Of a stretch of DNA of 32,981 nucleotides, positions 1-6,823 are shown piece after piece. Position numbers and translations under genes: made by a program. This DNA comes from Streptomyces sp. CoH27 (GTDB lineage Bacteria > Actinomycetota > Actinomycetes > Streptomycetales > Streptomycetaceae), in contig NZ_JAIQYY010000046.1 in the NCBI RefSeq assembly GCF_020181035.1, positions 1-32,981 on the forward strand. The letters are read 5' to 3'. Positions within the stretch are counted from its first letter, which is position 1, and each line of letters starts with the position of its first letter. The notes under the pieces were generated by a model, which was not told the DNA's origin, made no database searches, and worked only from the letters and a program-made list of their open reading frames with translations.

Positions 1-120
1 CACCAGCGTCAGCCGCATCCGCGACGTCAACCCCTGCGACTCCACCGGACCACCCGGACCACCCGGACCACCCGGACCGGCCGAGACCGCCCCCTCCGAC
101 ACACCATCAACAACAGACAT
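1..120 (-). CDS. N-terminal fragment of an unrecognised protein (runs off the left edge)
   Basis: An ATG at 118-120 on the minus strand opens a frame that is still open at base 1, giving 40 residues. It begins MSVVDGVSEGAVSAG, passes through four GPG-type units (GPGGPGGPGG) and ends in SRMRLTLV. The start lies only 11 bases after the stop of the StrR-like gene, on the same strand, so the two are probably one operon. The Gly-Pro stretch looks like a flexible linker ahead of a folded domain that would lie outside the window. I do not recognise the family. Partial at the left edge. Confidence 0.55.
   Translation of the reverse strand, partial: MSVVDGVSEGAVSAGPGGPGGPGGPVESQGLTSRMRLTLV
45..78. 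repeat. 9-bp tandem repeat (CCGGACCAC, about 3.8 copies)
   Basis: The unit CCGGACCAC is repeated head to tail from 45 to 71, with a partial fourth copy to 78. It encodes the Gly-Pro-Gly linker of the left-edge gene on the minus strand. Copy number of such units can change by slippage without breaking the frame, because the unit is a multiple of three. Confidence 0.8.
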
Positions 121-131
121 GTTTTCCTCTC

Positions 132-1133
132 TCACTTCTCAGTTCTTTCGAGTCCCGCCGCCATGTCGTGCCAGATCTGCCGGCAGCGGGCGGCCACGAC
201 GGCGACCGTCGCGATCTGATGTGCGGGGACCGCCGAGGCGATCCGGGCGGAACTCCGTTGTGCCGCCAGATGCAGGTCGAGAAGGCGCAGGAGAAGCCGT
301 CCGTCGGCGGAGTGCCGCAGTGACGGCTCACTGCACAGGCGCTTCACCAGCGCCGGGAAATCCGCCGGATCCGCCCCCGCCGCCGGGTCGTGCCGGGGCG
401 ACGGTGACGCGGTGTCGCCCTCTCCGGCGGTCCGGGCCGTGGTGTCCGCGGACCTCTGCGGAATGGGCTCCTGACCGTTCTCGATCCTGCGTTTCACGTC
501 CCGCACCGTGGTGGGCGAGATGCCGGCCAGCCGCCCGACCTCGCGGAGCGAGGAGTCCGGCTCGCTGCGCAGGATCTCGGCCGCGCGCCGGCGCCGTTCG
601 TCCGCGTCGGTGGGACGCAGCCGGCCGTCGCGGCCGAGGCGATGCGTCGGACCTGTCGCCTGCTGCGCGCCTTTGCGCAGGTCGGCGACGGCTTTCGGGG
701 AGAGTCCGGCGACCCCTGCGACATAGCGGTCCGACCAGTGCGGATGAGCCGTCAGGATGCGCCCGGCCGCCGCCGTACGGTCGGCGTACGTCAGCGGAAG
801 GCCGTGCCGCACGTTCTCCCGAACCGTGCGGACGAAGGCTTTCTCCAGTGGTTCGTCGCAGAACCGCACCGCTATGTGGGTGTCACCCCGCAGGTGTGCG
901 GCGTGAAAGCGGTGGACCCCGTCGAGGATCGCCATGGTGGGGCGGTGGACCAGGATCGGCGGGAACTCGTCGCATGCGGCGAGGGCCCGTGTGTGCCGGT
1001 CGTCCGGGCCGTCCAGCCTGACCTGGACGATGTTCTTCAGTGCGGTCAGTGCGACGCGGTACTCGGGTTCGGGGTGTCCTTCCGGTGTCCGGCCGCTTCT
1101 CTGTATGCGCTTCTGTATTCGCTCGTGGACCAT
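132..1133 (-). CDS. StrR/NovG-like ParB-domain pathway-specific regulator
   Basis: This 333-residue protein looks like a cluster-situated activator of the StrR type. It has a ParB/sulfiredoxin-like core at about residues 56-92, with ILVHRPTMAILDGVHRFHAA as the typical 'dGhHR' signature. Two helix-turn-helix segments follow, at about 132-154 (WSDRYVAGVAGLSPKAV) and 194-217 (SLREVGRLAGISPTTVRDVK). The tail is Arg/Ala-rich. Known members (StrR, NovG, KasT families) activate antibiotic operons and in S. griseus act downstream of the A-factor cascade. The ATG at 1133 is preceded by AGGAGA at good spacing. The next gene starts 11 bases after its stop, so the two are probably co-transcribed. The neighbouring GBL system fits a role in the signalling chain, but the target genes lie outside the window. 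The family is fairly sure; the specific role is inferred. Confidence 0.8.
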   Translation of the reverse strand: MVHERIQKRIQRSGRTPEGHPEPEYRVALTALKNIVQVRLDGPDDRHTRALAACDEFPPILVHRPTMAILDGVHRFHAAHLRGDTHIAVRFCDEPLEKAFVRTVRENVRHGLPLTYADRTAAAGRILTAHPHWSDRYVAGVAGLSPKAVADLRKGAQQATGPTHRLGRDGRLRPTDADERRRRAAEILRSEPDSSLREVGRLAGISPTTVRDVKRRIENGQEPIPQRSADTTARTAGEGDTASPSPRHDPAAGADPADFPALVKRLCSEPSLRHSADGRLLLRLLDLHLAAQRSSARIASAVPAHQIATVAVVAARCRQIWHDMAAGLERTEK

Positions 1134-1242
1134 ACGGAGTCTCTCCTGTCGTTATCCATCCGGCTGAGTCGGACGACGACGACATCGCCAACTCGCTGAA
1201 GATGCCGGTGTGCAACCGGCGCTCCGGGCACAGTTGGACGCA

Positions 1243-2139
1243 TCAGACGGTGAGCGCCGCCGGGGCGTGGCCCAGGAACTCGTGCAGCCACTCGATGAAG
1301 TCGGGGCCGAGGTCGCTGCGGTCGGCGGCGATCCGGACGACGGCGCGCAGGTAGTCGGCCCGGTCTCCGGTGTCGTAACGCCGTCCCGAGAAGACCACTC
1401 CGTGCACGGGGTGTCCCTCGTGGGCGAGCGTCCGGATGGCGTCGGTCAGCTGGATCTCGCCGCCGCGGCCGGGCGCGGTGTGCTCCAGTACGGGGAAGAT
1501 CGCGGGGTCGAGGATGTAGCGGCCGATGACGGCGAGGTTGCTCGGGGCGGTGCCGGGCGCCGGCTTCTCGACGAGATCGGTGACCCGCACGATGTCGCTT
1601 CCGTGTTCGCGCTCCACCGCCGCGCAGCCGTAGAGGTGGCTGCGTTCGGGGGCGACCTCCATGAGCGCGACCACCGATCCGCCGTGGCGGCGGCGCACCT
1701 GCTGCATCTGGGCGAGCAGCGGGTCACGGGGGTCGATGAGGTCGTCGCCGAGCAGGACGGCGAAGGGTTCGTCGCCCACGTGCGGGGCGGCGCACAGCAC
1801 GGCGTGCCCGAGGCCCCGCGGGTCGCGCTGACGCGTGTAGTGGATGTCGGCGAGTTCGGTGGAGGCGTGGACGGCGGCGAGCCGGTCGGTGTCGCCCTTC
1901 TTCTCCAGGGCCAGTTCCAGCTCGCAGTTGCGGTCGAAGTGGTCTTCCAGAGCGCGCTTGTTGCGCCCGGTCACCATCAGGATGTCGCGCATCCCGACGC
2001 TGACGGCCTCCTCGACGACGTACTGGATGGCCGGCTTGTCCACCACCGGCAGCATCTCCTTGGGCGTGGCCTTGGTGGCGGGCAGGAAGCGGGTGCCCAG
2101 CCCCGCGACGGGGATGACAGCTTTCGTTATCTCACTCAT
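1243..2139 (-). CDS. galU: UTP-glucose-1-phosphate uridylyltransferase
   Basis: This enzyme makes UDP-glucose from UTP and glucose-1-phosphate in the cytoplasm. The 298-residue length is normal for bacterial GalU. The nucleotide-binding motif GLGTRFLPATKATPKEM is at residues 13-29, followed by VVDKPAIQYVVEEA. LLGDDLIDP (metal/UTP region), a VEKP motif and GGEIQLTDAI near the C-terminus are also present. The start MSEITKAVIPVAG gives the expected N-terminus; its Shine-Dalgarno site is weak. It reads in the same direction as the StrR-like gene 109 bases downstream, and that gap shows no clear terminator. Streptomycetes normally carry a housekeeping galU elsewhere, so this copy may feed a sugar-containing metabolite. 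That is an inference from context. Confidence 0.93.
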   Translation of the reverse strand: MSEITKAVIPVAGLGTRFLPATKATPKEMLPVVDKPAIQYVVEEAVSVGMRDILMVTGRNKRALEDHFDRNCELELALEKKGDTDRLAAVHASTELADIHYTRQRDPRGLGHAVLCAAPHVGDEPFAVLLGDDLIDPRDPLLAQMQQVRRRHGGSVVALMEVAPERSHLYGCAAVEREHGSDIVRVTDLVEKPAPGTAPSNLAVIGRYILDPAIFPVLEHTAPGRGGEIQLTDAIRTLAHEGHPVHGVVFSGRRYDTGDRADYLRAVVRIAADRSDLGPDFIEWLHEFLGHAPAALTV

Positions 2140-2434
2140 GTCGGTTGTCCAAAGACTGGGGGAGTGCCGTGATGCACGGCCTGGAGGGTGGCCTGTGGCG
2201 ACCCGGGCGAGGGTGCGAAGCCGCCTCGCCGTCGGCCGTCAGTGTGCGCAGGAACGGTCTTGCCGCTGCGAGTCCGAAGCCGCGAACGGACGCTACTTAG
2301 GGGAGTCCGCGAAGAGTTCCGGCGGCGCCCGGGCTCGTATCCACCCCCGTCGAGCCGGTCGTTCTGGGGTGCTTTCACGCCTTTCGGTGCCCCCGACTTG
2401 CCAAAGTGGTGGCGAATCGCCCTCCCTCCGCAGC
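2140..2434. other. Intergenic region between galU and the transposase-like gene
   Basis: I see no convincing reading frame in this stretch. It must contain the minus-strand promoter of galU and the upstream part of the promoter of the plus-strand gene at 2496. No strong hairpin or repeat stood out. The AT-rich operator that follows it is listed separately. Confidence 0.5.
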
Positions 2435-2458
2435 AACATAAAGAACGCTATTTATGCT
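2435..2458 (+). promoter_or_regulatory. Candidate autoregulatory element (ARE) over the -10 of the transposase-like gene
   Basis: An AT-rich imperfect palindrome (arms CATAAA...TTTATG, core AGAACGCTAT) covers 2435-2457, and a possible -10 TATGCT lies at 2453-2458. It matches the site at 6751-6773 at 17 of 23 aligned positions in the same orientation. In both, the -10 box starts 18 bases after the site begins. GBL receptors of the ArpA/ScbR family bind palindromes of this length. The consensus is not textbook, so binding is inferred from the match between the two copies and their positions. Confidence 0.65.
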
Positions 2459-2495
2459 GGATGGGTCAACGCCGCCGTGTGGGAGGGACTGTCAG

Positions 2496-3641
2496 ATGAC
2501 CGTGCTGTACGAGCCGGATCCGAGGGATCTGGCCGACCTCGGCGAGGCCCGTCAGCTGAACTCGTTCACCGACGCGGTCTTCGGCCGGCTGCCGCGGGCC
2601 GACCAGCGCAGGTGGGCCGAGCTCTATGTCCGGGCCCTGCTGCAGACGCCGGGCAAGAAGTCGGTGCGCAGGCTCGCGGACTCCGTCAGCGACTCCTCCA
2701 CGGCGTCGCAGTCGATGCACCAGTTCGTCAACGCCAGCCCCTGGGACTGGCAGATGATCCGTCAGGACCTGCTGCACTGGGTGGAGCGGACGACCACCGC
2801 CACCGCGTGGGCGCTGGCACCGGCGTTCATCCCCAAGCGCGGTGAGCACTCGGTCGGCGTGCACCGGCGCTTCGACCCGTTCCTCGGCCGGACCACCACC
2901 TGCCAGCTGGGCATCGGACTGTTCCTCTGCGACGGCGAGGGCCCGCTCCCGGTCGACTGGAATCTCTACATCCCCGAGAACTGGGTGACGGACCCTCAAC
3001 TGCGCGTGCGCGTACGGCTGCCCGAGGAGGCCGGTGGGGCCATGTGGTCCCAGGCCGCCGAACTCGTGCGCCGCGTCACCTCGTGGACCACGGGTCCGCA
3101 GGCCCCGCTCACCGCCGATGTGTCGTGGCTGCCGGACCGCGCCGCCTTCCTCGCCCATCTGTCACGCAGTGAGCAGCCCTTCGTCGTCGAGGTGCCCGAG
3201 ACGTTCACCGTGCGCGCGATGTCGGCTCCGCATCTCGCCTCCGCGCCCCTCAGTGTCCGCCGGCTGCTCGACACCCAGGGCAGCACCATGACCAGCGGCG
3301 AGCAGTACCATGGGCTCGACATCCTGTCCCTGCCGGTCGTCCTGCCCGGCGCGGCCGCGCGGCAGCCCAGGCTGCGGATGCTGGCCCAGCGGCGGGCGGG
3401 CGGCCGGGGCACCCGGGTCTGGCTGACGAACCTGGTCGACCGGCCGCTTTCCCAGCTGCTGCCCCTGATGCGCCAGCCCCGCCTGGCCACCGCGGTCGTG
3501 AACTCCCTGAGCGGCGACTTCGGTCTGCAGGACTTCGAGGGCCGCTCGTTCCCGGGCTGGCACCACCACGCGACCCTGGTGTCCGCCGCATTCACGCACT
3601 ACCGCCTGCGCCGGGCGAGCGAAGGGCGTGCGGGCGGCTGA
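2496..3641 (+). CDS. Transposase-derived protein (IS701/DDE_5-like) with altered active site
   Basis: This 381-residue protein resembles IS701-type transposases in layout. It has an N-terminal helical part with the 'QSMHQFVNASPWDW' motif (about 73-86), a core with HSVGVHRRF (118-126) and TTTCQLGIGLFL (133-144), and WNLYIPENW (155-163). TADVSW and a C-terminal GLQDFEGRSFPGWHHH follow. In active relatives, as I remember them, an Asp-Asp pair precedes the KKG/KRG turn; here that place reads Ala108-Pro109. The later Asp and Glu regions survive. No terminal inverted repeats or target duplications are visible. The ATG at 2496 has GGGAGGG eight bases upstream; an earlier in-frame ATG at 2454 lies inside the operator and is rejected. 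I infer a domesticated, probably regulatory, DNA-binding protein. True function unknown. Confidence 0.75.
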   Translation: MTVLYEPDPRDLADLGEARQLNSFTDAVFGRLPRADQRRWAELYVRALLQTPGKKSVRRLADSVSDSSTASQSMHQFVNASPWDWQMIRQDLLHWVERTTTATAWALAPAFIPKRGEHSVGVHRRFDPFLGRTTTCQLGIGLFLCDGEGPLPVDWNLYIPENWVTDPQLRVRVRLPEEAGGAMWSQAAELVRRVTSWTTGPQAPLTADVSWLPDRAAFLAHLSRSEQPFVVEVPETFTVRAMSAPHLASAPLSVRRLLDTQGSTMTSGEQYHGLDILSLPVVLPGAAARQPRLRMLAQRRAGGRGTRVWLTNLVDRPLSQLLPLMRQPRLATAVVNSLSGDFGLQDFEGRSFPGWHHHATLVSAAFTHYRLRRASEGRAGG

Positions 3642-3678
3642 CCGGGCAGCCCGCCGGCCCGCGCTGCCGGCACGTCCT

Positions 3679-4281
3679 TCAGGGAAGGCCGGCAGCGCTG
3701 TTCCGCGGGTCGGCGGCGAGGCCGGTCAGGGCGGCCCGCCAGACCTCCGCGAAATCGGGCGGAGTCGGGCCGGGCTGCCCGCCGGTGACGCGGGCTTCGG
3801 CCGTCACGCCGTCCACCAGGTGCCGGACGAGCCGGGTGGCCGTCCCCGGCTGCACCTCCTCGGTCAGGGCTCCGCTCTTCCACGCGCACTCGATGAGCTC
3901 TTCGACCTCACCGCGCCAGTCCGCCGGCCAGTCGGAGACGACATGGCCCTCGGCGATCAGCCGCGCCGCGGACCGGGCGTGAACGCTGCGGTGGAGGGTC
4001 GCCGCCACGGCCAGGACCAGGCAGGACAGGTCGTGCAGCGGCCGGCCGGTGCGCGGGCGCGCGGTGCGGATCCGCTGCAGTTCGCCGACACCCTCGTCGG
4101 CCACCGCCGCCGCCAGGGCGGCCTTGCTGCGGAAGTGGAAGGTCAGCGCTCCCATCGAGATGCCCGCGTCGCCGCAGACCGCCGCCAGGGACGTACCGTC
4201 GTAACCGTGCCGGTCGAAGTTGCGTGCCGCGGCCAGGACCAGGTTGGTGCGCGTGCGGGTGGCTTGCTCTTTCTTCTTCAC
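3679..4281 (-). CDS. TetR-family GBL pseudo-receptor-like regulator
   Basis: A 200-residue TetR-family protein. The helix-turn-helix (about residues 29-51) ends in ISMGALTFHFRSK, close to the ArpA/ScbR signature GALYFHF. The ligand domain includes EGHVVSDWPADW, with Trp118 and Trp122 in the region where ArpA-type receptors keep a pocket Trp. The GTG start at 4281 is preceded by GAGGA at six bases; an overlapping ATG two bases upstream is in another frame and followed at once by TGA. It converges on the transposase-derived gene, 37 bases away. A second receptor homologue beside a true receptor often acts as a pseudo-receptor (ScbR2, JadR2 type) that senses antibiotics rather than GBL. That role is inferred. 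Confidence 0.8.
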   Translation of the reverse strand: MKKKEQATRTRTNLVLAAARNFDRHGYDGTSLAAVCGDAGISMGALTFHFRSKAALAAAVADEGVGELQRIRTARPRTGRPLHDLSCLVLAVAATLHRSVHARSAARLIAEGHVVSDWPADWRGEVEELIECAWKSGALTEEVQPGTATRLVRHLVDGVTAEARVTGGQPGPTPPDFAEVWRAALTGLAADPRNSAAGLP

Positions 4282-4383
4282 ATACGTCCTCGGATGTCAC
4301 CAGTGGCCGCGGGCTGCCGCGCGGGCCCGCGCATCGGGTTCAACGGGCGGTTCGACGATAGGACGGCCCCTGGACGACGGGAA

Positions 4384-4413
4384 CGAGAACGGGAGAAGGC
4401 CGGAACGTTCTCG
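4384..4413. promoter_or_regulatory. Inverted repeat upstream of the pseudo-receptor gene
   Basis: Perfect 8-bp arms CGAGAACG (4384-4391) and CGTTCTCG (4406-4413) are separated by 14 bases, about 103-132 bases upstream of the GTG at 4281. The right arm with its flanking A reads ACGTTCTC, which also occurs in the afsA-receptor operator read on the minus strand. It may be an operator for one of the two TetR proteins, or a hairpin ending the reductase operon. Confidence 0.35.
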
Positions 4414-4446
4414 GCAAGTCCAGCCGAAATCGCCCTCTCCGGCAGG

Positions 4447-5214
4447 CTATTTGGCGGTCCAGCCTCCGTCGACGGGCACGGCCGCGCCGGTGGTGAACGA
4501 CGACCGGTCCGAGCAGAGCCAGGCGGCCGTCTGCGCGACCTCGTCCGGTGCCGCCAGGCGCTGCTGGATGGCGCGTTCGGTGAAGGGCTTCAGCAGGGCG
4601 GGGGTGCTGGTCAGCACCTCCTGCATCAACTCGGTGCGGGTGCTGCCGACGACCAGCGCGTTCACCCGGATCCCCTGCTCCGCGTACTCGTCGGCGGCCG
4701 CCTTGCTGAGCCCGATGACGGCGTGCTTGGCCGCGATGTACGGCGCCGACGCCCCGGTCGCGCGCACTCCCGCCACGCTGGAGGTGTTGACGATGGCACC
4801 GCCGCCGTGGCCGAGCATCACGGTTATCTGGGCGCGCATCGCGTTCCACACACCACGGGCGTTGATGTCCATGATCCGGTCGTACTCGTCGTCCGCCATC
4901 AGGTGCATCGAGGTTCCGGTCGAGGTCCATCCCGCGTTGTTGAACGCGGCGTCGAGGCCGCCGTAGGTGTCCAGCGCCGCCTGAGCGACCTCCCGCATGT
5001 CGTCGGCACGGGTGACGTCGGCCACGACGGCGGTCGCCAGCCCGCCGGCCGCCTCGACCTGGTCGACGACGTCCCGGAGTCTGTCCCTGCGGCGCGCGGC
5101 CAGCACCAGCCGAGCGCCCTCCTGGGCGAAGAGCACGGCGGCCGCCGCCCCGATCCCGCTGCTGGCCCCGGTGATGACGACGGACTTGCCGTGCAGCAGA
5201 CCTCGTTCAGTCAT
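4447..5214 (-). CDS. Short-chain dehydrogenase/reductase in the GBL locus
   Basis: A classical SDR of 255 residues acting on an unknown carbonyl or hydroxyl with NAD(P)H. The cofactor motif TGASSGIG is at residues 15-22, NNAG at 92-95, the catalytic Ser in NTSSVAG at about 145-146, and Tyr159-x3-Lys163 in PYIAAKHA. The C-terminal PVDGGWTAK is typical of the glucose-1-dehydrogenase-like subgroup. Its start overlaps the stop of the upstream NmrA-like gene by eight bases, so they are co-translated. In GBL loci such reductases often reduce the 6-keto group of the signal precursor (BarS1-type), which fits here but is inferred from context. Catalytic residues are complete, so it should be active. 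Confidence 0.88.
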   Translation of the reverse strand: MTERGLLHGKSVVITGASSGIGAAAAVLFAQEGARLVLAARRRDRLRDVVDQVEAAGGLATAVVADVTRADDMREVAQAALDTYGGLDAAFNNAGWTSTGTSMHLMADDEYDRIMDINARGVWNAMRAQITVMLGHGGGAIVNTSSVAGVRATGASAPYIAAKHAVIGLSKAAADEYAEQGIRVNALVVGSTRTELMQEVLTSTPALLKPFTERAIQQRLAAPDEVAQTAAWLCSDRSSFTTGAAVPVDGGWTAK

Positions 5215-6109
5215 GACTCTCCTCGGACGTGAAGTGACGCAGGTGAGCGGTGGCCCATTGCGTGAAGGTGGTGGGCGCCCGTCCCGTCAGCCGCTCGACC
5301 GTCCGCGTGGTCGCGCTCTTGGCCCCGGCGGCCTGCCGGTCCGCACTGGCGAGCAGCGCGTCCGCCATCGCCGGCGGATACCGGCGCAGGTAGGCGTCGT
5401 GTGCCTCGCTGCGGGACAGGGCCCGGCATGCCAGCGGCCGGCCCAGGAGGCCGGCCAGGATGCGGGTCTGGTCCTCGGCGGAGAGCGCCTGAGGGCCGGT
5501 GAGCTGGTACGACCGGCCGTGGTGGGTGTCGTCGCCGAGGACCTGTGCGGCCACCTCGGCGATGTCCTCCGGTGCGATGCAGGCGTTGCGGCTGTGCGGG
5601 TGCAGCGCCCGGGTGGCCGAGTCGGCGCGGATGCCCGGAGCCCAGGCCAGGGCGTGCGTCATGAAGGACCGCGGCTGGAGCATGGTCCAGGGGATGCCGC
5701 TGTTCCTGATGCGGTCCTCGTTCTCCCGCTGCCACGTGGTGACGAGGTCACGGGCCGCCGGGTCGTGGACGGCGGCCGCGGAGAGTTTGACGATGTGTCC
5801 GACCGAGGTGTCCGCGGCCGCCCGCAGGATGTTCCGGTCGTGCTCGGGGCGCGTGGGATCGTTCGTGACGACGAAGACCGCGTCCGCCCCGCGAAACGCC
5901 TCGCTGAGGCTCGCGGGCCGGTCGTAGTCGCAGACCACGTGCCGTACGGCCGGCTGGAGACCGCTCTGCGGGCGCTGCTGCGGGACGCTGCGGCCGGTGA
6001 GGGTGAGCCGGTGCCCGGCCGCTGCCAGGTGACGGGCCACGAGCGGGGCGACCTTTCCCGTGGCCCCCGTCAGGACGATGTGCCGGGACGTGGATGTCGT
6101 CGCCGTCAC
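5207..6109 (-). CDS. NmrA-like NAD(P)-binding reductase in the GBL locus
   Basis: This 300-residue protein has a Rossmann fold of the atypical SDR/NmrA type. HIVLTGATGKVAP opens the fold, with GATGKV at 15-20; the usual third glycine is Ala21. CDYDRPASLSEAFRGADAVF and VGHIVKLSAAAV follow, as in NmrA/HSCARG and azoreductase-like proteins. The start is a GTG at 6109 whose last bases form the receptor's TGA (GTGA overlap), giving tight translational coupling. A longer frame reaching 6199 lies entirely inside the receptor gene and is rejected. The active-site Tyr-x3-Lys is not obvious, as is common in NmrA proteins. It may reduce a butenolide intermediate or process the signal in another way; function is inferred from position. 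Confidence 0.83.
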   Translation of the reverse strand: MTATTSTSRHIVLTGATGKVAPLVARHLAAAGHRLTLTGRSVPQQRPQSGLQPAVRHVVCDYDRPASLSEAFRGADAVFVVTNDPTRPEHDRNILRAAADTSVGHIVKLSAAAVHDPAARDLVTTWQRENEDRIRNSGIPWTMLQPRSFMTHALAWAPGIRADSATRALHPHSRNACIAPEDIAEVAAQVLGDDTHHGRSYQLTGPQALSAEDQTRILAGLLGRPLACRALSRSEAHDAYLRRYPPAMADALLASADRQAAGAKSATTRTVERLTGRAPTTFTQWATAHLRHFTSEESHD

Positions 6110-6729
6110 GAGGCCGGCACCGCCTGCGGATCGACGCTGATGTTGGCGCGCACGGCGGCGGGGGCGATGCTGGGCAGCAGCAGCGTCCACATGTCGCACA
6201 CACGCTCCATCAGGTCGGACCGACCGGTGGCGAGCTGCGAGTAGACCTGCATCCCGGTACAGGCGGCGACCACGAACCGGGCCGTACGGTCGGTGTCGAC
6301 CCTCTCCTCCAGCTCGCCGTCGGAGCGTGCCGTCTCCAGGAGCTCACGCATGAGTTTGCGCCAGTCCTCGAAGGACGTCGCGTCGTTCATGCCGTGGCTG
6401 CCCTGCTCGACCGCGAGGCGCACACCGGCCCGCAGGATCGGGTCGTGCTGCATGCGGTGCGCCCACACCAGCGTGATGTCGACCAGCCGCTGCAGGCCGG
6501 TGGAGTCGAGGTGCGGCTCGATGGTGGTGGCCTGGGCGTTCATCAGCGCCTCGGCCACGCCCTGCTTGGAGCCGAAGTGGAAGTACAGGGCGCCGAGGGT
6601 GAGTCCGGCGCGCTCCACGATCCGGGTGACGGCCGCCCCTTCGTAGCCCGCCTCGTCGAAGATCTCCGCGGCTGCGAGGAGGAGGCGCTTGCGAGTTCGT
6701 GCGGCGCGTTCTGCGTTGGCAGTCGTCAT
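6106..6729 (-). CDS. ArpA/ScbR-type gamma-butyrolactone receptor (TetR family)
   Basis: A 207-residue TetR repressor very close to the ArpA/ScbR family. The helix-turn-helix spans about 33-53 and ends in the signature LTLGALYFHFGSKQGVAEAL. In the ligand domain, SHGMNDATSFEDWRKLM holds Trp123, placed like the pocket Trp of ArpA and CprB. Receptors of this type bind their own promoter and that of afsA, and release DNA when the GBL binds. I choose the ATG at 6729 (MTTANAERAA) because GAGGA lies at reasonable spacing; a TTG four codons upstream is possible. It is divergent from afsA with a shared operator between them, and it leads a receptor-reductase-reductase operon. Family and role are strongly supported by sequence and arrangement. 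Confidence 0.93.
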   Translation of the reverse strand: MTTANAERAARTRKRLLLAAAEIFDEAGYEGAAVTRIVERAGLTLGALYFHFGSKQGVAEALMNAQATTIEPHLDSTGLQRLVDITLVWAHRMQHDPILRAGVRLAVEQGSHGMNDATSFEDWRKLMRELLETARSDGELEERVDTDRTARFVVAACTGMQVYSQLATGRSDLMERVCDMWTLLLPSIAPAAVRANISVDPQAVPAS

Positions 6730-6744
6730 GGGCTCATCCAATCC

Positions 6745-6774
6745 TCGACAAAAATAGAGAACGTATTTTATGTT
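6745..6774 (+). promoter_or_regulatory. afsA promoter with embedded autoregulatory element
   Basis: TCGACA (6745-6750, 5 of 6 to TTGACA) is separated by 18 bases from TATGTT (6769-6774), a plausible promoter for afsA with a start near 6781. The spacer and -10 are filled by a 23-bp AT-rich site (6751-6773; core AGAGAACGTATTTTATG) that matches the site at 2435-2457. The divergent receptor promoter must lie in the same segment. A receptor dimer here would block afsA and probably itself. Confidence 0.7.
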
Positions 6775-6823
6775 AGCGCAGTCACCGCAGCCAGCGGCCA
6801 GTCACTCAGGGGGAGAGGTAGAC

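Noticed and set aside
2496..3641. Active insertion sequence
   Set aside because: No terminal inverted repeats or target duplication, and the first catalytic Asp pair appears replaced.
4281..4297. ACAT...ATGT imperfect palindrome at the pseudo-receptor start
   Set aside because: Pairing is broken in the middle and it overlaps the ribosome site; too weak to call an operator.
6110..6199. Upstream extension of the NmrA-like gene
   Set aside because: Lies wholly inside the receptor gene in another frame; the GTGA overlap gives a better start and the fold begins right after it.
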